This document shows, one piece after another, positions 37,933 through 48,380 of a stretch of DNA of 64,000 nt. The notes beneath the pieces are model-generated. The model saw only the letters and a list, made by a program, of their open reading frames with translations. It was not told the DNA's origin and made no database searches. Made by a program: the position numbers and the translations under genes. The stretch's first letter is position 1. Every line of letters begins with the position of its first letter. Location of the stretch: NCBI GenBank assembly GCA_016235265.1, contig JACRLI010000001.1:1-64000 (forward strand), given 5' to 3'. Origin of the DNA: Candidatus Eisenbacteria bacterium. GTDB lineage: Bacteria; Eisenbacteria; RBG-16-71-46; JACRLI01.

Positions 37933-38540
37933 GACTCGCGCCTCCTCACGCCCTGCTTCGGCTGCGGGGGTTCGGCTGTCGCGCCCAGGTCGGCCGAGAC
38001 CTGCGCCGTCAGGGTGAACTTGAGCACGTCACGGTCCTCCATGGTGCCGCGCTCGGACACCGTGAGGTCCACCGCCTCGTAGAGCGGCGAGGAATCCAGG
38101 CGCTGCATGAAGTCGGCCACCATCAGGTTGCTGAAGGTGACGCCCTCCACCTGCACCCTGCCCGGACCGTTCTCCCGCAGCGTGGTGATCCACACGTGGT
38201 CGGGCAGCTGCCGGGACAGCTCGTCCAGCATCTGCACCCGCACGTAGCGGCTGCCCTCCAGCCGCTTGAGCAGCGACATGCGCAGGTCCATGTCGGCCCG
38301 CTCGCGGGCCAGCAGGCTGATGCGCTGGATCTGGGGGGCCAGCGAGGCGGTCTCCGCCTCCGCCTTGACGATATCCTTGTGCAGCGACTGGATGCGCGCG
38401 GCCTGCATCCCGGCGCTCGCGAACGCCAGCAGCGTCACCGCGCCGGCGGCGCCCAGCGGCAGCGCGAACCACGGGACGGCCGGGCCCTTGCGCGCCCGGG
38501 CGATGCGCTCTTCCGGCGGCAGCAGGTTGATCCGGATCAT
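37929..38540 (-). CDS. pilN: Type IV pilus alignment protein PilN
   Basis: 203 aa. Begins MIRINLLPPEERIARAR, the conserved INLLP motif that binds PilM. A membrane segment (about 25-48), a coiled coil and a periplasmic alpha/beta domain follow (HVWITTLRENGPGRVQVEG). It couples cytoplasmic PilM to periplasmic PilOP. It overlaps pilM and pilO by 4 nt each. Confidence 0.95.
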   Translation of the reverse strand: MIRINLLPPEERIARARKGPAVPWFALPLGAAGAVTLLAFASAGMQAARIQSLHKDIVKAEAETASLAPQIQRISLLARERADMDLRMSLLKRLEGSRYVRVQMLDELSRQLPDHVWITTLRENGPGRVQVEGVTFSNLMVADFMQRLDSSPLYEAVDLTVSERGTMEDRDVLKFTLTAQVSADLGATAEPPQPKQGVRRRES

Positions 38541-39583
38541 TTGTCCCCCACGCTCCTGAGCGCCAGGCCCATGCCCACGGCCAGCGACGGCGCCAGGCTC
38601 TCGGGGTCCTGGGCGCCGAACACCGCCGGGTCATACGGGATGCGGTTCATCGGGTTGACCACTTCCACCGGGACGTGGTGCCGCTCCTCCAGGAACTGCT
38701 TCAGCCCCTCGATGCGCGCGCACCCGCCGGAGAGGAAGATCCGGTCGATCTTCTCGCTCTCCGCGCCCGACTTGATGTACGAAGCGGCCCGCTCGATCCC
38801 GGTGGACAGGGGCTCGAACGCCGCCCGCAGCGTTTCCATGTGCTCCGGCTTGGACGGCGCGCGGCCCTGCACGATGGCCTGCGCCTCCGACTGGGTGAGG
38901 CCCAGCTTCCGCTGCAGCGCCTCCTCCACGTTGTTGCCGCCCAGTTGAAGATCCTTGGTGAACAGCGGGCGCCCGTTCTGGATCACGTTGATGTTGGTGA
39001 GCTCGGCGCCCACGTTGACCAGCGTGACCATCTCCTTCTCGTCCAGCGTGTAGTTCACTTCCACGGCGTTCTGGATGGCGAAGGAGTCCACGTCCACGGC
39101 CACCGGGGTGAGCCCCGCCTCGCGCAGCAGGTCGGCCTGCGACATGACCAGGTCCTTCTTGGCCGCCACCAGCAGCACCTGCATCTGCTTGCCCTCGCCC
39201 TGCGGGTCGAGGATCTCGAAATCCAGCACCACGTCGTTGACGTCGTAGGGCACGTGCTGCTCGGCCTCCCACACGATCGCCTGGCGCGCCTCGGTCTCCC
39301 CCAGCCGGTCCATGGTGATGGGCTTGACGATCACCGCGCGGCCGCTGACCGAGGTCACCACCCTCTTGGACTTGAACCGCCGCGTCTCGAACAGCCGGCG
39401 CAGCGCGTCCACGACCATCTGGCGGTCGATGATCTCGCCGTCCACGATGGCCTCGTCCAGCGGTTCCGAGACGCCCATGTTGATGAGCCTCGGCCCGGCC
39501 GGTGTGGTCTCCAGCTCGACCGCCTTGATGGTGTGGCTGCCGAGATCCAGCCCGACCACCGACCTCTGTTTCCTGAAGATCAC
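38537..39583 (-). CDS. pilM: Type IV pilus inner-membrane platform protein PilM
   Basis: 348 aa, an actin-like ATPase fold. VVGLDLGSHTIKAVEL (phosphate 1), VNVGAELTNINVIQ (phosphate 2), LGGNNVEEALQRKLGL and IFLSGGCARIEGLKQFL (adenosine motif). It forms a cytoplasmic ring and binds the PilN tail. The start is GTG with a perfect AAGGAGG six bases upstream, and a sigma-54 promoter lies 142 nt upstream. Confidence 0.97.
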   Translation of the reverse strand: MIFRKQRSVVGLDLGSHTIKAVELETTPAGPRLINMGVSEPLDEAIVDGEIIDRQMVVDALRRLFETRRFKSKRVVTSVSGRAVIVKPITMDRLGETEARQAIVWEAEQHVPYDVNDVVLDFEILDPQGEGKQMQVLLVAAKKDLVMSQADLLREAGLTPVAVDVDSFAIQNAVEVNYTLDEKEMVTLVNVGAELTNINVIQNGRPLFTKDLQLGGNNVEEALQRKLGLTQSEAQAIVQGRAPSKPEHMETLRAAFEPLSTGIERAASYIKSGAESEKIDRIFLSGGCARIEGLKQFLEERHHVPVEVVNPMNRIPYDPAVFGAQDPESLAPSLAVGMGLALRSVGDK

Positions 39584-39724
39584 GCCGAGCCTCCTTGAAG
39601 TGCCGGGTCGTGCCCCCGCGGCGCGTGCCGCCGCGTTCGTGTGTCTCTAGATTGCTCCGGGCTCAACAGGGGCCGAGCCCCGCTCGCCGGGTGCGCGAGA
39701 CGGGAGCCCCATCGGTTCATTCAC

Positions 39725-39740
39725 TGCAACGCGCATGCCA
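39725..39740 (-). promoter_or_regulatory. Sigma-54 promoter of the pilM-N-O-P-Q operon
   Basis: The minus strand reads TGGCATG-CGCG-TTGCA, one base from the TGGCACG-N4-TTGCA consensus, with invariant GG and GC ten bases apart. Predicted transcription start is near 39713, leaving a leader of about 130 nt. The rest of 39584-39883 holds no gene that I can see. Confidence 0.7.
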
Positions 39741-39883
39741 TGCCCCCGATTTCCGGGGGTTGCGGCCGGCGGCGTGTCGCATATCGCCTTACGGCCCTGC
39801 CTTGCGTTCCCGCTCGCCGACTCCGGCGAATGGGGGTTGCAGGACGCAAAGGGGAGACGGCGTTTCACGCGCCTCGATGCGGG

Positions 39884-40663
39884 TTATCGGCGAAGCAATG
39901 CCCCATACCAAGAAAAAAATGCGGGTGCCGCCAGCAGGGCCAGAATGGCCGCCGGCGCCAGGAAGGTCCCGAAGGGCAGCGCCGTGCGGCCATTTGCGCG
40001 GCGCGCCGCCACCATGGAGAGCCCCACCACCGCCCCGGCCGCGGAGGCCGCCATCAGGGTGAACAGCGCCCCCTGCCAGCCGGTGAACGCCCCCAGCATG
40101 AGGCCCAGCTTCACGTCCCCCCCACCCATGCCTTCGATCCTCCGAAGCCTCTCGTAGCCCCAGCCCACCGCGTAGAGCGTGCCGCCGCCCACCAGCGCGC
40201 CCAGCACCGCCCCCCACGGCCCCGGGGGCCCGAAGAAGGACGCCGCCAGCCCCAGGGCCAGTCCCGGCAGAGTGATGCGGTCCGGGATGATCTGGTGATC
40301 CAGGTCAATGAAGACCACCGCCACCATCGCGGCGGCGAAGCCCAGGCGGAACAGCGTGGTGACGGTCGGTCCGAAGCTCGCGACGATCAGCGCGAAGACG
40401 GCCGCGGTGAGGGCCTCCACCAGGGGGTAGCGGGCCGAGATCGGCGTCCGGCAGTCCCGGCACCGCCCGCCCAGGGCCACCCACGACAGCAGCGGCACGT
40501 TGTCGAAGAAGCGGATCTCGTGGCCGCACGCGGTGCAGCGCGAGCGCCAGAAGATCACCGACTGGCCCAGGGGCATGCGGTAGATGACCACGTTCAGGAA
40601 GCTGCCGATCAACAGGCCGAAGAACGCGCCCAGGATCCACGGCGGACACGGCGGGGGGATCAC
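39884..40663 (-). CDS. pilD: Prepilin peptidase / N-methyltransferase PilD
   Basis: 259 aa, about eight membrane segments. The cytoplasmic zinc loop has two CxxC pairs (Cys43/46 and Cys68/71). The catalytic Asp residues are in FIDLDHQIIPD (about 120) and GMGGGDVKLG (183), the bilobed aspartyl protease signature. It cleaves and N-methylates prepilins such as the nearby PilA. The GTG overlaps the upstream TPR gene as GTGA. The frame is open further upstream, but the conserved part begins here. Confidence 0.95.
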   Translation of the reverse strand: MIPPPCPPWILGAFFGLLIGSFLNVVIYRMPLGQSVIFWRSRCTACGHEIRFFDNVPLLSWVALGGRCRDCRTPISARYPLVEALTAAVFALIVASFGPTVTTLFRLGFAAAMVAVVFIDLDHQIIPDRITLPGLALGLAASFFGPPGPWGAVLGALVGGGTLYAVGWGYERLRRIEGMGGGDVKLGLMLGAFTGWQGALFTLMAASAAGAVVGLSMVAARRANGRTALPFGTFLAPAAILALLAAPAFFSWYGALLRR

Positions 40664-41331
40664 AACCGCCCCCGCGTGTGCAGCCGGTCCAGGTACTTGC
40701 GCGCCATGGTCCTCATGTACTCGTTGTCGGACGTGAGCAGGATCTGCGTCCAGAACTGCTCCGCCGTCTCGGTGAAGCCGGCCTTGCCGGCCACCCAGCC
40801 GGCGAATCGCTCCACGTATTCCGGGTGTCCCGGCAGGGACGCCGCGTGACGCAGGTAGAATGCGGAGCGCGCATAGTCGTGCCGCCCCACGAACTCCAGG
40901 AAGCCGGCGTCGAACCACGGCTCCCACGAATCCGGGTTCTCGGCCATGGCGCGCTGCAGGATGGCGATGCCCCCGGGATAGTCATGTCCCTCCTGCCCCA
41001 GCGCGAAGGCGGTGAAGCGGAACACGCCGAAGAACTTCGGGTCCAGGTCCGCGATCACCGAAGCCAGGTGCCGCAGCTTGTGGAAGTCCTGGTCGCTCTT
41101 GCGATGGGTGCCGTAGTACTGCACCGTCTGGAACCAGGCCACGTCGGCCCACGCCACGTGGTGACCCGCGGCCAGCACGCGCACCATGCGCCCATTGGGG
41201 AAATAGGACAACTCCCCCAGCCCCCCACCGTGCGGCCGGGCCGCCTCGGCCTGGAGCAGCGTCCACAGGCACGCGGGCGCGAGCAGCACCGGCAGCCCCG
41301 CCAGCCACAGCCTGCGGGCCCCGCGGGTCAT
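40660..41331 (-). CDS. Membrane-anchored TPR-like protein in the pilus cluster
   Basis: 223 aa. An N-terminal hydrophobic segment (about 8-28) and then helical repeats with TPR-like spacing, including PKFFGVFRFTAFALGQEGHDYPG in pieces, LQRAMAENPDSWEPWFDAGFLEF and YARSAFYLRHAASLPGHPEYV in pieces. It is probably periplasmic and anchored. I do not recognise a named family. It is coupled by 4-nt overlaps to the ABC permease and to pilD. By position it could stand in for Myxococcus PilG, but no sequence match is claimed. Confidence 0.7.
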   Translation of the reverse strand: MTRGARRLWLAGLPVLLAPACLWTLLQAEAARPHGGGLGELSYFPNGRMVRVLAAGHHVAWADVAWFQTVQYYGTHRKSDQDFHKLRHLASVIADLDPKFFGVFRFTAFALGQEGHDYPGGIAILQRAMAENPDSWEPWFDAGFLEFVGRHDYARSAFYLRHAASLPGHPEYVERFAGWVAGKAGFTETAEQFWTQILLTSDNEYMRTMARKYLDRLHTRGRL

Positions 41332-42089
41332 GCGAACTCCCGCCGCCGGAACAGGCCGGTGGCCACCGTCAGCGTCAGCGCGCAATACAGCAGGCCGTAC
41401 ATCAGCGCGAATCCCAGCTGGGACGCCTCCGGCCATTGCCCGGCGGCCACCTGGGCCCGGAAGTTGAACACGTACAGGTTGGGCAGCGCGTAGGAGACCC
41501 AGGTCAGCACCCCGCCCCCCGCCGGCATCAGCGCCGCAAGGTCGCGCAGGTCGGCGACGCAGTTCCCGATCACGTAGCAGCCCAGGGTGAACACCCCCGC
41601 CAGCAGTGGCGAGGCCACCGCCGAGAAGACCATGGTCCACGAAGTGAGCACCATCAGCTCGACGACGGTGGCCAGACCGCACAACAGGATTACCGGGTGC
41701 CACGCGCGGCTCATCCAGCGGTCGGCCAGGAACACCGCCACGGTCATGAGCGCGGCCGAGAGCGCCAGCATGGCCACCAGGCCGGCGTACTTGCCCAGCA
41801 GGTACTCGCTGCGGCCCACCGGCTTGCTCAGCAGCACGAAGATGCTGCGGCGCTCCAGCTCCTTGTGCAGCAGCGACGTGCCCACCATTACCACGAGGAT
41901 CATCCCGAAAAGGCTCACCATGCTCAGGCCCACGTCGCGGACCACCCGGGGGCCCTCGCCCAGCGCCAGCGGCGAAAGCACGTGGGCGGCGGCAAACAGG
42001 AACAGCATGAAGCCCACGGACAGGTACAGCACCCGCTGGCGCAGCGCCTCGCGAAAGGTGTTGGCGGCGATGGCGGCGACGCGGTTCAC
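41328..42089 (-). CDS. pilI: ABC-2 type transporter permease of the pilus cluster
   Basis: 253 aa with six hydrophobic segments. It begins VNRVAAIAANTFREALRQRVLYL, a pattern common to NosY/ABC-2 permeases, and has SLLHKELERRSIFVLLSKPVGRSEYLLGKY before the third segment. It pairs with the ATPase encoded upstream (GTGA overlap). In Myxococcus xanthus the pilH/pilI ABC pair lies between pilA and pilD and is needed for pili, so the symbol is given by gene order. The substrate is unknown. Confidence 0.75.
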   Translation of the reverse strand: MNRVAAIAANTFREALRQRVLYLSVGFMLFLFAAAHVLSPLALGEGPRVVRDVGLSMVSLFGMILVVMVGTSLLHKELERRSIFVLLSKPVGRSEYLLGKYAGLVAMLALSAALMTVAVFLADRWMSRAWHPVILLCGLATVVELMVLTSWTMVFSAVASPLLAGVFTLGCYVIGNCVADLRDLAALMPAGGGVLTWVSYALPNLYVFNFRAQVAAGQWPEASQLGFALMYGLLYCALTLTVATGLFRRREFA

Positions 42090-43138
42090 ACGGCCTCCCG
42101 GTCGGGCTCGCCGACGTCGCGCCCCTCGAGCAGGCGCAGGAACACGTCCTCGAGCCGGAACTGGTCGCGCTGCACCGCCAGGATCTCCGCCCCCGAGGCG
42201 GCCAGCGAAGTGAGCAGCGGGTTGAGCAACGCGGCGTCGGCCACCCGCACCAGCGCGGTGTCCACCCCGCGCTCGATCGTGGGATCGCCGGGCCAGCGCG
42301 CCCCGGCCACGTCGGGCAGGCCGCGCAGGCGGATCTCCGCGCCGCCGCGGACCCCCGAGGTGAGCTCGGCCAGGTCCAGGCAGCGCACCAGGCGGCCCCG
42401 GTTGAGGATCCCCACGCGATCGCACAGGTGCTCCACGTCGGGCAGGATGTGGGTGCTCATGAGAATCGTCTTTCCCCGCTTCTTCAGGCGCAGCACCAGG
42501 TCGCGCACCAGGCGGCGGCCCAGCGGATCCAGGCCACTCATGGGCTCGTCCAGAACCAGCAGCTCGGGATCGGCGATCAGCGCCTGCGCGAGTCCCACGC
42601 GCTGCAGCATGCCCTTGGAGTACTTCCGCAACGGGCGCGTGCCGGCCTCCGCGAGGTCCAACTCCTCCAGCAGCTCGCAGACGCGTCGCCGCCGCGCCCC
42701 GGCGTCCATGCCCGAGAGGCTGCCGCACAGGTCCAGGAACTCCGGGGCGCTCAGGTAATCGTAGAAGTACGGGTTCTCGGGCAGGAAGCCCAGGCAGGCG
42801 CGCGCCTCGCGCGAGCCCAGCGGGTGTCCGAAGATGGACCCGGTCCCCGAGGAAGGCCGGAGCAGGCCCAGCAGCAGCTTGATGGTGGTGGTCTTGCCCG
42901 CCCCGTTGGGGCCCAGGAGGCCGAAGGTCTCCCCGCGGGCGATCTCGAAGCTCACGTCTTCGAGTCCTCCCGAGCGGCGCAGGGTCAGCGGATGGCGGTA
43001 GGCCTTCCCGAGCCCCCGCAGGCTAAGCACCACGGGCGCGCCAGCCGGCGGCCAAGCGCCTGCCCCCGCCGGCGCGGAACTGGCCGCGCCGGCGATCAAC
43101 CGAACCGGTCGCCCGCCGTGGGTGTCGCCTCTTTCCAT
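42086..43138 (-). CDS. pilH: ABC transporter ATP-binding protein of the pilus cluster
   Basis: 350 aa. Walker A GPNGAGKTTT, Q-loop PENPYFYDYL, signature YSKGMLQRVG, Walker B LLVLDEPMSGLDP and switch STHIL. The C-terminal 90 residues are a regulatory domain. About 35 residues of Pro/Ala-rich sequence precede the NBD. The start ATG 43138 has only a weak GAG upstream. It is followed by the permease and TPR genes with 4-nt overlaps and lies behind the pilA terminator, so it may depend on read-through or its own promoter. The symbol is by synteny. Confidence 0.78.
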   Translation of the reverse strand: MERGDTHGGRPVRLIAGAASSAPAGAGAWPPAGAPVVLSLRGLGKAYRHPLTLRRSGGLEDVSFEIARGETFGLLGPNGAGKTTTIKLLLGLLRPSSGTGSIFGHPLGSREARACLGFLPENPYFYDYLSAPEFLDLCGSLSGMDAGARRRRVCELLEELDLAEAGTRPLRKYSKGMLQRVGLAQALIADPELLVLDEPMSGLDPLGRRLVRDLVLRLKKRGKTILMSTHILPDVEHLCDRVGILNRGRLVRCLDLAELTSGVRGGAEIRLRGLPDVAGARWPGDPTIERGVDTALVRVADAALLNPLLTSLAASGAEILAVQRDQFRLEDVFLRLLEGRDVGEPDREAV

Positions 43139-43257
43139 TTGTGCTCTCACAGGTTGCGGACCTCGGGGTGCGCCCCCCGGATCCGGGGAGCCCGCACTGC
43201 CCTCAGCGAATCGCACGAAACGTGCCCGAGGGGTTATCGGCAGCCATCCCGCGCAAC

Positions 43258-43288
43258 AAAAGGACGGCGGGCCCGAAGGCCCGCCGTC
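43258..43288 (-). terminator. Intrinsic terminator of pilA
   Basis: An 11-bp perfect stem GACGGCGGGCC / GGCCCGCCGTC closes a CGAA tetraloop and is followed on the minus strand by CCTTTTG. It starts 24 nt after the pilA stop. Confidence 0.85.
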
Positions 43289-43312
43289 GGATCCGCCTCT
43301 GGATAAGCCGGC

Positions 43313-43726
43313 TTACGAGCCGTTGGTCAGCGTCAGAATGAGCGCCGACCCGTCCTTCGCACCGCCCGTGATGGTGTACCCCAGCGTCGAGTCGGTGGCG
43401 TTGGCAGCGTACCCGGTGATCCCGGCCACGTTCGCCGCGCCGTCCATGTAGGCGCCGCCGTCGCCCGTCGCCTGGTCAAACGGGTTCTTGAAATTGGCCG
43501 GCAGGAAGTTCGCCACGGTGTCGTAGTTGCCGTAGGCGCCGTCACGCCGCACCGCCCAGTCCTCGGCCGCGAGCTGGTAGGTGTGCATGTTGCTCTTGGT
43601 CGAGCCTTCCTTCGCACGGGCCTGCATGGCGATGAAGTTCGGGATGGCGATGGCGGCCAGGATACCGATGATGACCACCACGATCATCAGCTCGATCAGG
43701 GTGAAGCCCTTGGTGTTCCGCAGCAT
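43313..43726 (-). CDS. pilA: Major type IV pilin precursor PilA
   Basis: 137 aa. Class III leader MLRNTKG with cleavage before Phe8, Glu at mature position 5 (FTLIE), and the hydrophobic stalk FTLIELMIVVVIIGILAAIA. The C-terminal head is small (about 100 aa) with a Gly/Ala/Asn-rich end and no Cys pair. AAGGAAGG lies eight bases before the ATG. It has its own sigma-54 promoter and a strong terminator, so it is a separately expressed monocistron, as expected for a highly made pilin. Confidence 0.95.
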   Translation of the reverse strand: MLRNTKGFTLIELMIVVVIIGILAAIAIPNFIAMQARAKEGSTKSNMHTYQLAAEDWAVRRDGAYGNYDTVANFLPANFKNPFDQATGDGGAYMDGAANVAGITGYAANATDSTLGYTITGGAKDGSALILTLTNGS

Positions 43727-43864
43727 TCTCGGTGCCTTCCTTTCTTCCGCCGGCCCCACGGCCGGCCCTCGGGATTGACCTGCGCTCTCGCGCTGCTTCG
43801 AGTCTTCAGCGCCGCGGGGCGACCCGGCCCGCGACGCGTGCTCCTCACTTCCACACACGGTCAG

Positions 43865-43880
43865 AGCAACCCGCGTGCCA
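43865..43880 (-). promoter_or_regulatory. Sigma-54 promoter of pilA
   Basis: The minus strand reads TGGCACG-CGGG-TTGCT, a perfect match to the -24/-12 consensus. Transcription should start near 43853, giving a leader of about 127 nt. The PilR activator gene is immediately upstream. Confidence 0.85.
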
Positions 43881-44022
43881 CTCCCCCCTCACCCCCTCGG
43901 GACCGCCACTGTATTGGCCCCGTTTCGCTTACGTCCGTGCTCGAATTCGCCCACCCTGTTGCGTCCTGCACTCCCGGCCCGCCCGCCGTTGCGTCGCGCA
44001 CTCGGCGGCGGCAGGCTGCACT

Positions 44023-45414
<1,392 letters not shown>

Positions 45415-45516
45415 CGGTGCGTCCTTCCGGCGTGGCCGGCTTTCGAATCCAGTCCCTTATCGGCATCCCACGGCTGCAAGTTCAGCGGAGCCGGACCCGT
45501 ATACCCCCGTCGCGCT

Positions 45517-47154
45517 TCAGGCGGCGCGCGCGGGGGGCGTTGCGACTTCCTCCAGGGGCAGCGTGACGCTCATTCGCGTCCCGCGGCCCTCGCTGCGGGC
45601 CGAGATGTGCCCGCCGTGACGCTCGACCACCTGGCGCGCCAGCGACAGGCCCAGGCCCGTGCCGCCGCGCTTGGTGGTGAAGAAGGGCTCGAACACGTGG
45701 GGCAGGTGATCCTCCCGGATGCCCTGGCCCTCGTCCTCGAACACGATCGCGACCTCGTCGCGCCGCCCGCCCGGGGCCGCGGTGTCCAGCCGCAGCATCA
45801 GCGTGCCCGGCCCGTCGGTGGCTTCCAGCGCGTTCACACCCAGGTTCACGAACACCCGCTTGAGCTGCTCGCCGTCCACCCGCGCCCAGCACGGGGTGGC
45901 GATCTCGCAGCGGACCTGGTGGTCGGGCCGGCGCTTCGGATGGCACTCCAGCAGCCGGGCCGTCTCCTCGAGCAGCGCCCCCAGGTCCACCGGGCCGGGG
46001 CGCAGCTCCTCCATGCGGGCGAAGTCCAGCAACTCTGCTATGAACTGGTTCAGCCGTTCGCCCTCGTGCGTGATCAGGTCCATCAGCCGCCCGCCCTCAC
46101 CGTCCACCCGGAACTCCGTCTTCAGCAGCTCGATGGAGCCGGTGATGGGGTTGAGGCAGTTGCGGATCTCGTGCGCCACTCCCGCGGCCAGCTCCCCGAT
46201 GCCCGCCAGCGTTTCCTGGCGCCGCGCCCGCCGCGCGCGCTCACGCGCCTCGGTAAGGTCCTGGAACACCGCCACCACCCCGCGCCGCCGCCCGTCGGGC
46301 TCGCGCAGCAGCGAGGTGCTGATCCCCAGGGGAATCTCGCTGCCGCTGCCCCGCACGATGTCCACCTCGGCCCGCTGGTGCACCACCCCGGCGAGGATCG
46401 CCGCGTCCAGGATGCCCCGGAAGGGCCGCACGCCGGGCGGGAGCGCCTCGGCCAGGATCCGCCCGGCCGCGCCCCCCGGGGCGAGCCCCAGGATTTCCTC
46501 CGCGGCGGGGTTGCAGATGCCGATGCGGCCCTCGAGGTCGGCCGTCATCAGCCCGCTGGACATGTTCCGCACGATGCACGCGGTGTCGAGTTGCATGCGG
46601 TGCAGGCGACGATGCGCGTCCTCGAGCGCAGTGCGGTGCTCGCGGGAGCGCTGCCCCAGCGTGCCCGCCAGGGCGCCCACGCTGAGGAACACCAGCGAGA
46701 GCACCGTGGCCCGGGGCCAGTCCACGTCGGCTCCGCGGGGGTGCGTGAGCCAGAGTGTCGCGGGGTAGGCCAGCGCGGCCAGCGTGCCACAGGTCAGCCC
46801 GCCGCCCATTCCGGCCGCGGAACCCGCGGCCGCCACCACCAGCAGGTAGATCGGCGCGAACTGCCCCTGCAGGTCCCCGCCCAGCACCAGCGCCGCGGTC
46901 AGGAGCCCCACGTCGCCGACGTAGTGGGCGGTGATCTCCGCCGACTCGCCGAAGCGGCGGAGCGCGAACCGCTCCACCAGGGTCAGCGCCACCCCCACCA
47001 CGACCAGGAGCGAGACCGCTGTCTCCGCACCCGGGTGGTGGGGCCCCAGCAGGGTCATGCACCCGGTCAGGGCCAGGATGCCGCCCCTCACCAGCAGCGC
47101 GCCGGTCCGCGACCGGTCCCGGGGCGCGACCGGCTCGATCAGCGCCGCGAGCAT
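45517..47154 (-). CDS. pilS: Membrane sensor histidine kinase PilS
   Basis: 545 aa. Five to six N-terminal membrane helices (about 20-180), a PAS domain (about 200-320: IVRNMSSGLMTADLEGRIGICN in pieces), an H-box GELAAGVAHEIRNCLNPITG and HATPase with NLGVNALEA, DEGQGI and GTGLGLSLARQV. In Pseudomonas and Myxococcus PilS senses pilin levels in the membrane and acts on PilR, encoded 102 nt downstream. The ATG at 47154 overlaps the pilC TGA by one base. Confidence 0.92.
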   Translation of the reverse strand: MLAALIEPVAPRDRSRTGALLVRGGILALTGCMTLLGPHHPGAETAVSLLVVVGVALTLVERFALRRFGESAEITAHYVGDVGLLTAALVLGGDLQGQFAPIYLLVVAAAGSAAGMGGGLTCGTLAALAYPATLWLTHPRGADVDWPRATVLSLVFLSVGALAGTLGQRSREHRTALEDAHRRLHRMQLDTACIVRNMSSGLMTADLEGRIGICNPAAEEILGLAPGGAAGRILAEALPPGVRPFRGILDAAILAGVVHQRAEVDIVRGSGSEIPLGISTSLLREPDGRRRGVVAVFQDLTEARERARRARRQETLAGIGELAAGVAHEIRNCLNPITGSIELLKTEFRVDGEGGRLMDLITHEGERLNQFIAELLDFARMEELRPGPVDLGALLEETARLLECHPKRRPDHQVRCEIATPCWARVDGEQLKRVFVNLGVNALEATDGPGTLMLRLDTAAPGGRRDEVAIVFEDEGQGIREDHLPHVFEPFFTTKRGGTGLGLSLARQVVERHGGHISARSEGRGTRMSVTLPLEEVATPPARAA

Positions 47155-48368
47155 CAACCCTTGCCGGCGACCACGTTGATCAGCTTGAACATCGGCAGGT
47201 ACATGGCCACCAGCATGCCGCCCACGATGGTGCCCATGATCACGATCATCACCGGCTCGATCACCGAGGTCAGGGTTTCCACCGCCGCGTCCACTTCCTC
47301 CTCGTAGAACGTGGCGATCTTGTTGAGCATCTGGTCCAGCGCGCCGGTCTGCTCGCCCACCGCGATCATCTGCACCACCATGGGCGGGAACACGCCCGAG
47401 GCGCGCAGCGGCGCGGCGATGGTCTCGCCCTCGCGGATGCTGGTGCGGGTGGCCTCGATGGCCATCTGGAGGATCTTGTTGCCCGCGGTGCGGGCGGTGA
47501 TCTCCAGCCCGGTCAGGATCGGCACGCCGCTGGCGATCAGGGTGCCCAGGGTGCGCGTGAACCGGGCCACGCCGCCCTTCAGGATCACGTCGCCCAGCAC
47601 CGGCATCTTCAGCGACAGCCGGTCAATCATGATGTGCCCGGCCTCGGTGGCGTAGTAGCGCTTGAACGCGATCGCCGAGCCGATGGCGCCGATCAGCAGC
47701 GTCCACCAGTAGCCGCGCAGGAAGTTGGAGGCTCCCATGACGATCTTGGTGGGCAGCGGCAGCTCCCCGCCGAAGTCGATGAACAGCTTGGCGAAGGTCG
47801 GGATGATGAACATCAGCATGAAGATGGTCGCGCCCAGCGCCACGGTGAGCACCACCGCCGGGTAGGTCAGCGCGCCCTTCACCTTGCGGATCAGGGCGTT
47901 GGCCTTCTCGATGTAGGTGGCCAGGCGCATCAGGATTTCGTCCAGCACGCCGCCCGCCTCGCCCGCGTGCACCATGTTCACGAACAGGTCGTCGAACACA
48001 CGCTTGTGCTTGTTCAGCGCGTCGCCCAGCGTGGAGCCGGCCTCCACGTCGTGCATCACGTCGGTGATGACGGCGCGGAAGCCCGCGTTCTCGGTCTGCT
48101 TGGAGAGGATGTCCAGGCACTGCACCAGCGGCAGGCCCGCCCCGATCATGGTGGCGAACTGGCGGGTGAAGATGGCCAGCTCCTTCACCGTGACGCTGCC
48201 CTTGCCCGGCATCTTGATGCGGATGTTCCGGGGCTTCTCGGTCAGCGAGGTGATCAGGATGCGCTTCTTGCGCAGGTACGCGAGCGCCTCTTCCTGGCTC
48301 TCGTAGGTCAGCTCGCCGCCCTGGGCGTCCCCGCTGACAGTCCGGCCTTTCCAGAGATACGTCGGCAT
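47154..48368 (-). CDS. pilC: Type IV pilus inner-membrane core protein PilC
   Basis: 404 aa. Two T2SSF domains (about 70-190 and 270-395) and three membrane helices. It has FTRQFATMIGAGLPLVQCL in pieces, MVHAGEAGGVLDEIL and MIAVGEQTGALDQML, the duplicated family motif. It is the platform on which PilB and PilT act. AAGGAG precedes the ATG by eight bases. It lies 12 nt after pilT. Confidence 0.97.
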   Translation of the reverse strand: MPTYLWKGRTVSGDAQGGELTYESQEEALAYLRKKRILITSLTEKPRNIRIKMPGKGSVTVKELAIFTRQFATMIGAGLPLVQCLDILSKQTENAGFRAVITDVMHDVEAGSTLGDALNKHKRVFDDLFVNMVHAGEAGGVLDEILMRLATYIEKANALIRKVKGALTYPAVVLTVALGATIFMLMFIIPTFAKLFIDFGGELPLPTKIVMGASNFLRGYWWTLLIGAIGSAIAFKRYYATEAGHIMIDRLSLKMPVLGDVILKGGVARFTRTLGTLIASGVPILTGLEITARTAGNKILQMAIEATRTSIREGETIAAPLRASGVFPPMVVQMIAVGEQTGALDQMLNKIATFYEEEVDAAVETLTSVIEPVMIVIMGTIVGGMLVAMYLPMFKLINVVAGKG

Positions 48369-48380
48369 GCGTCCGGCTCC

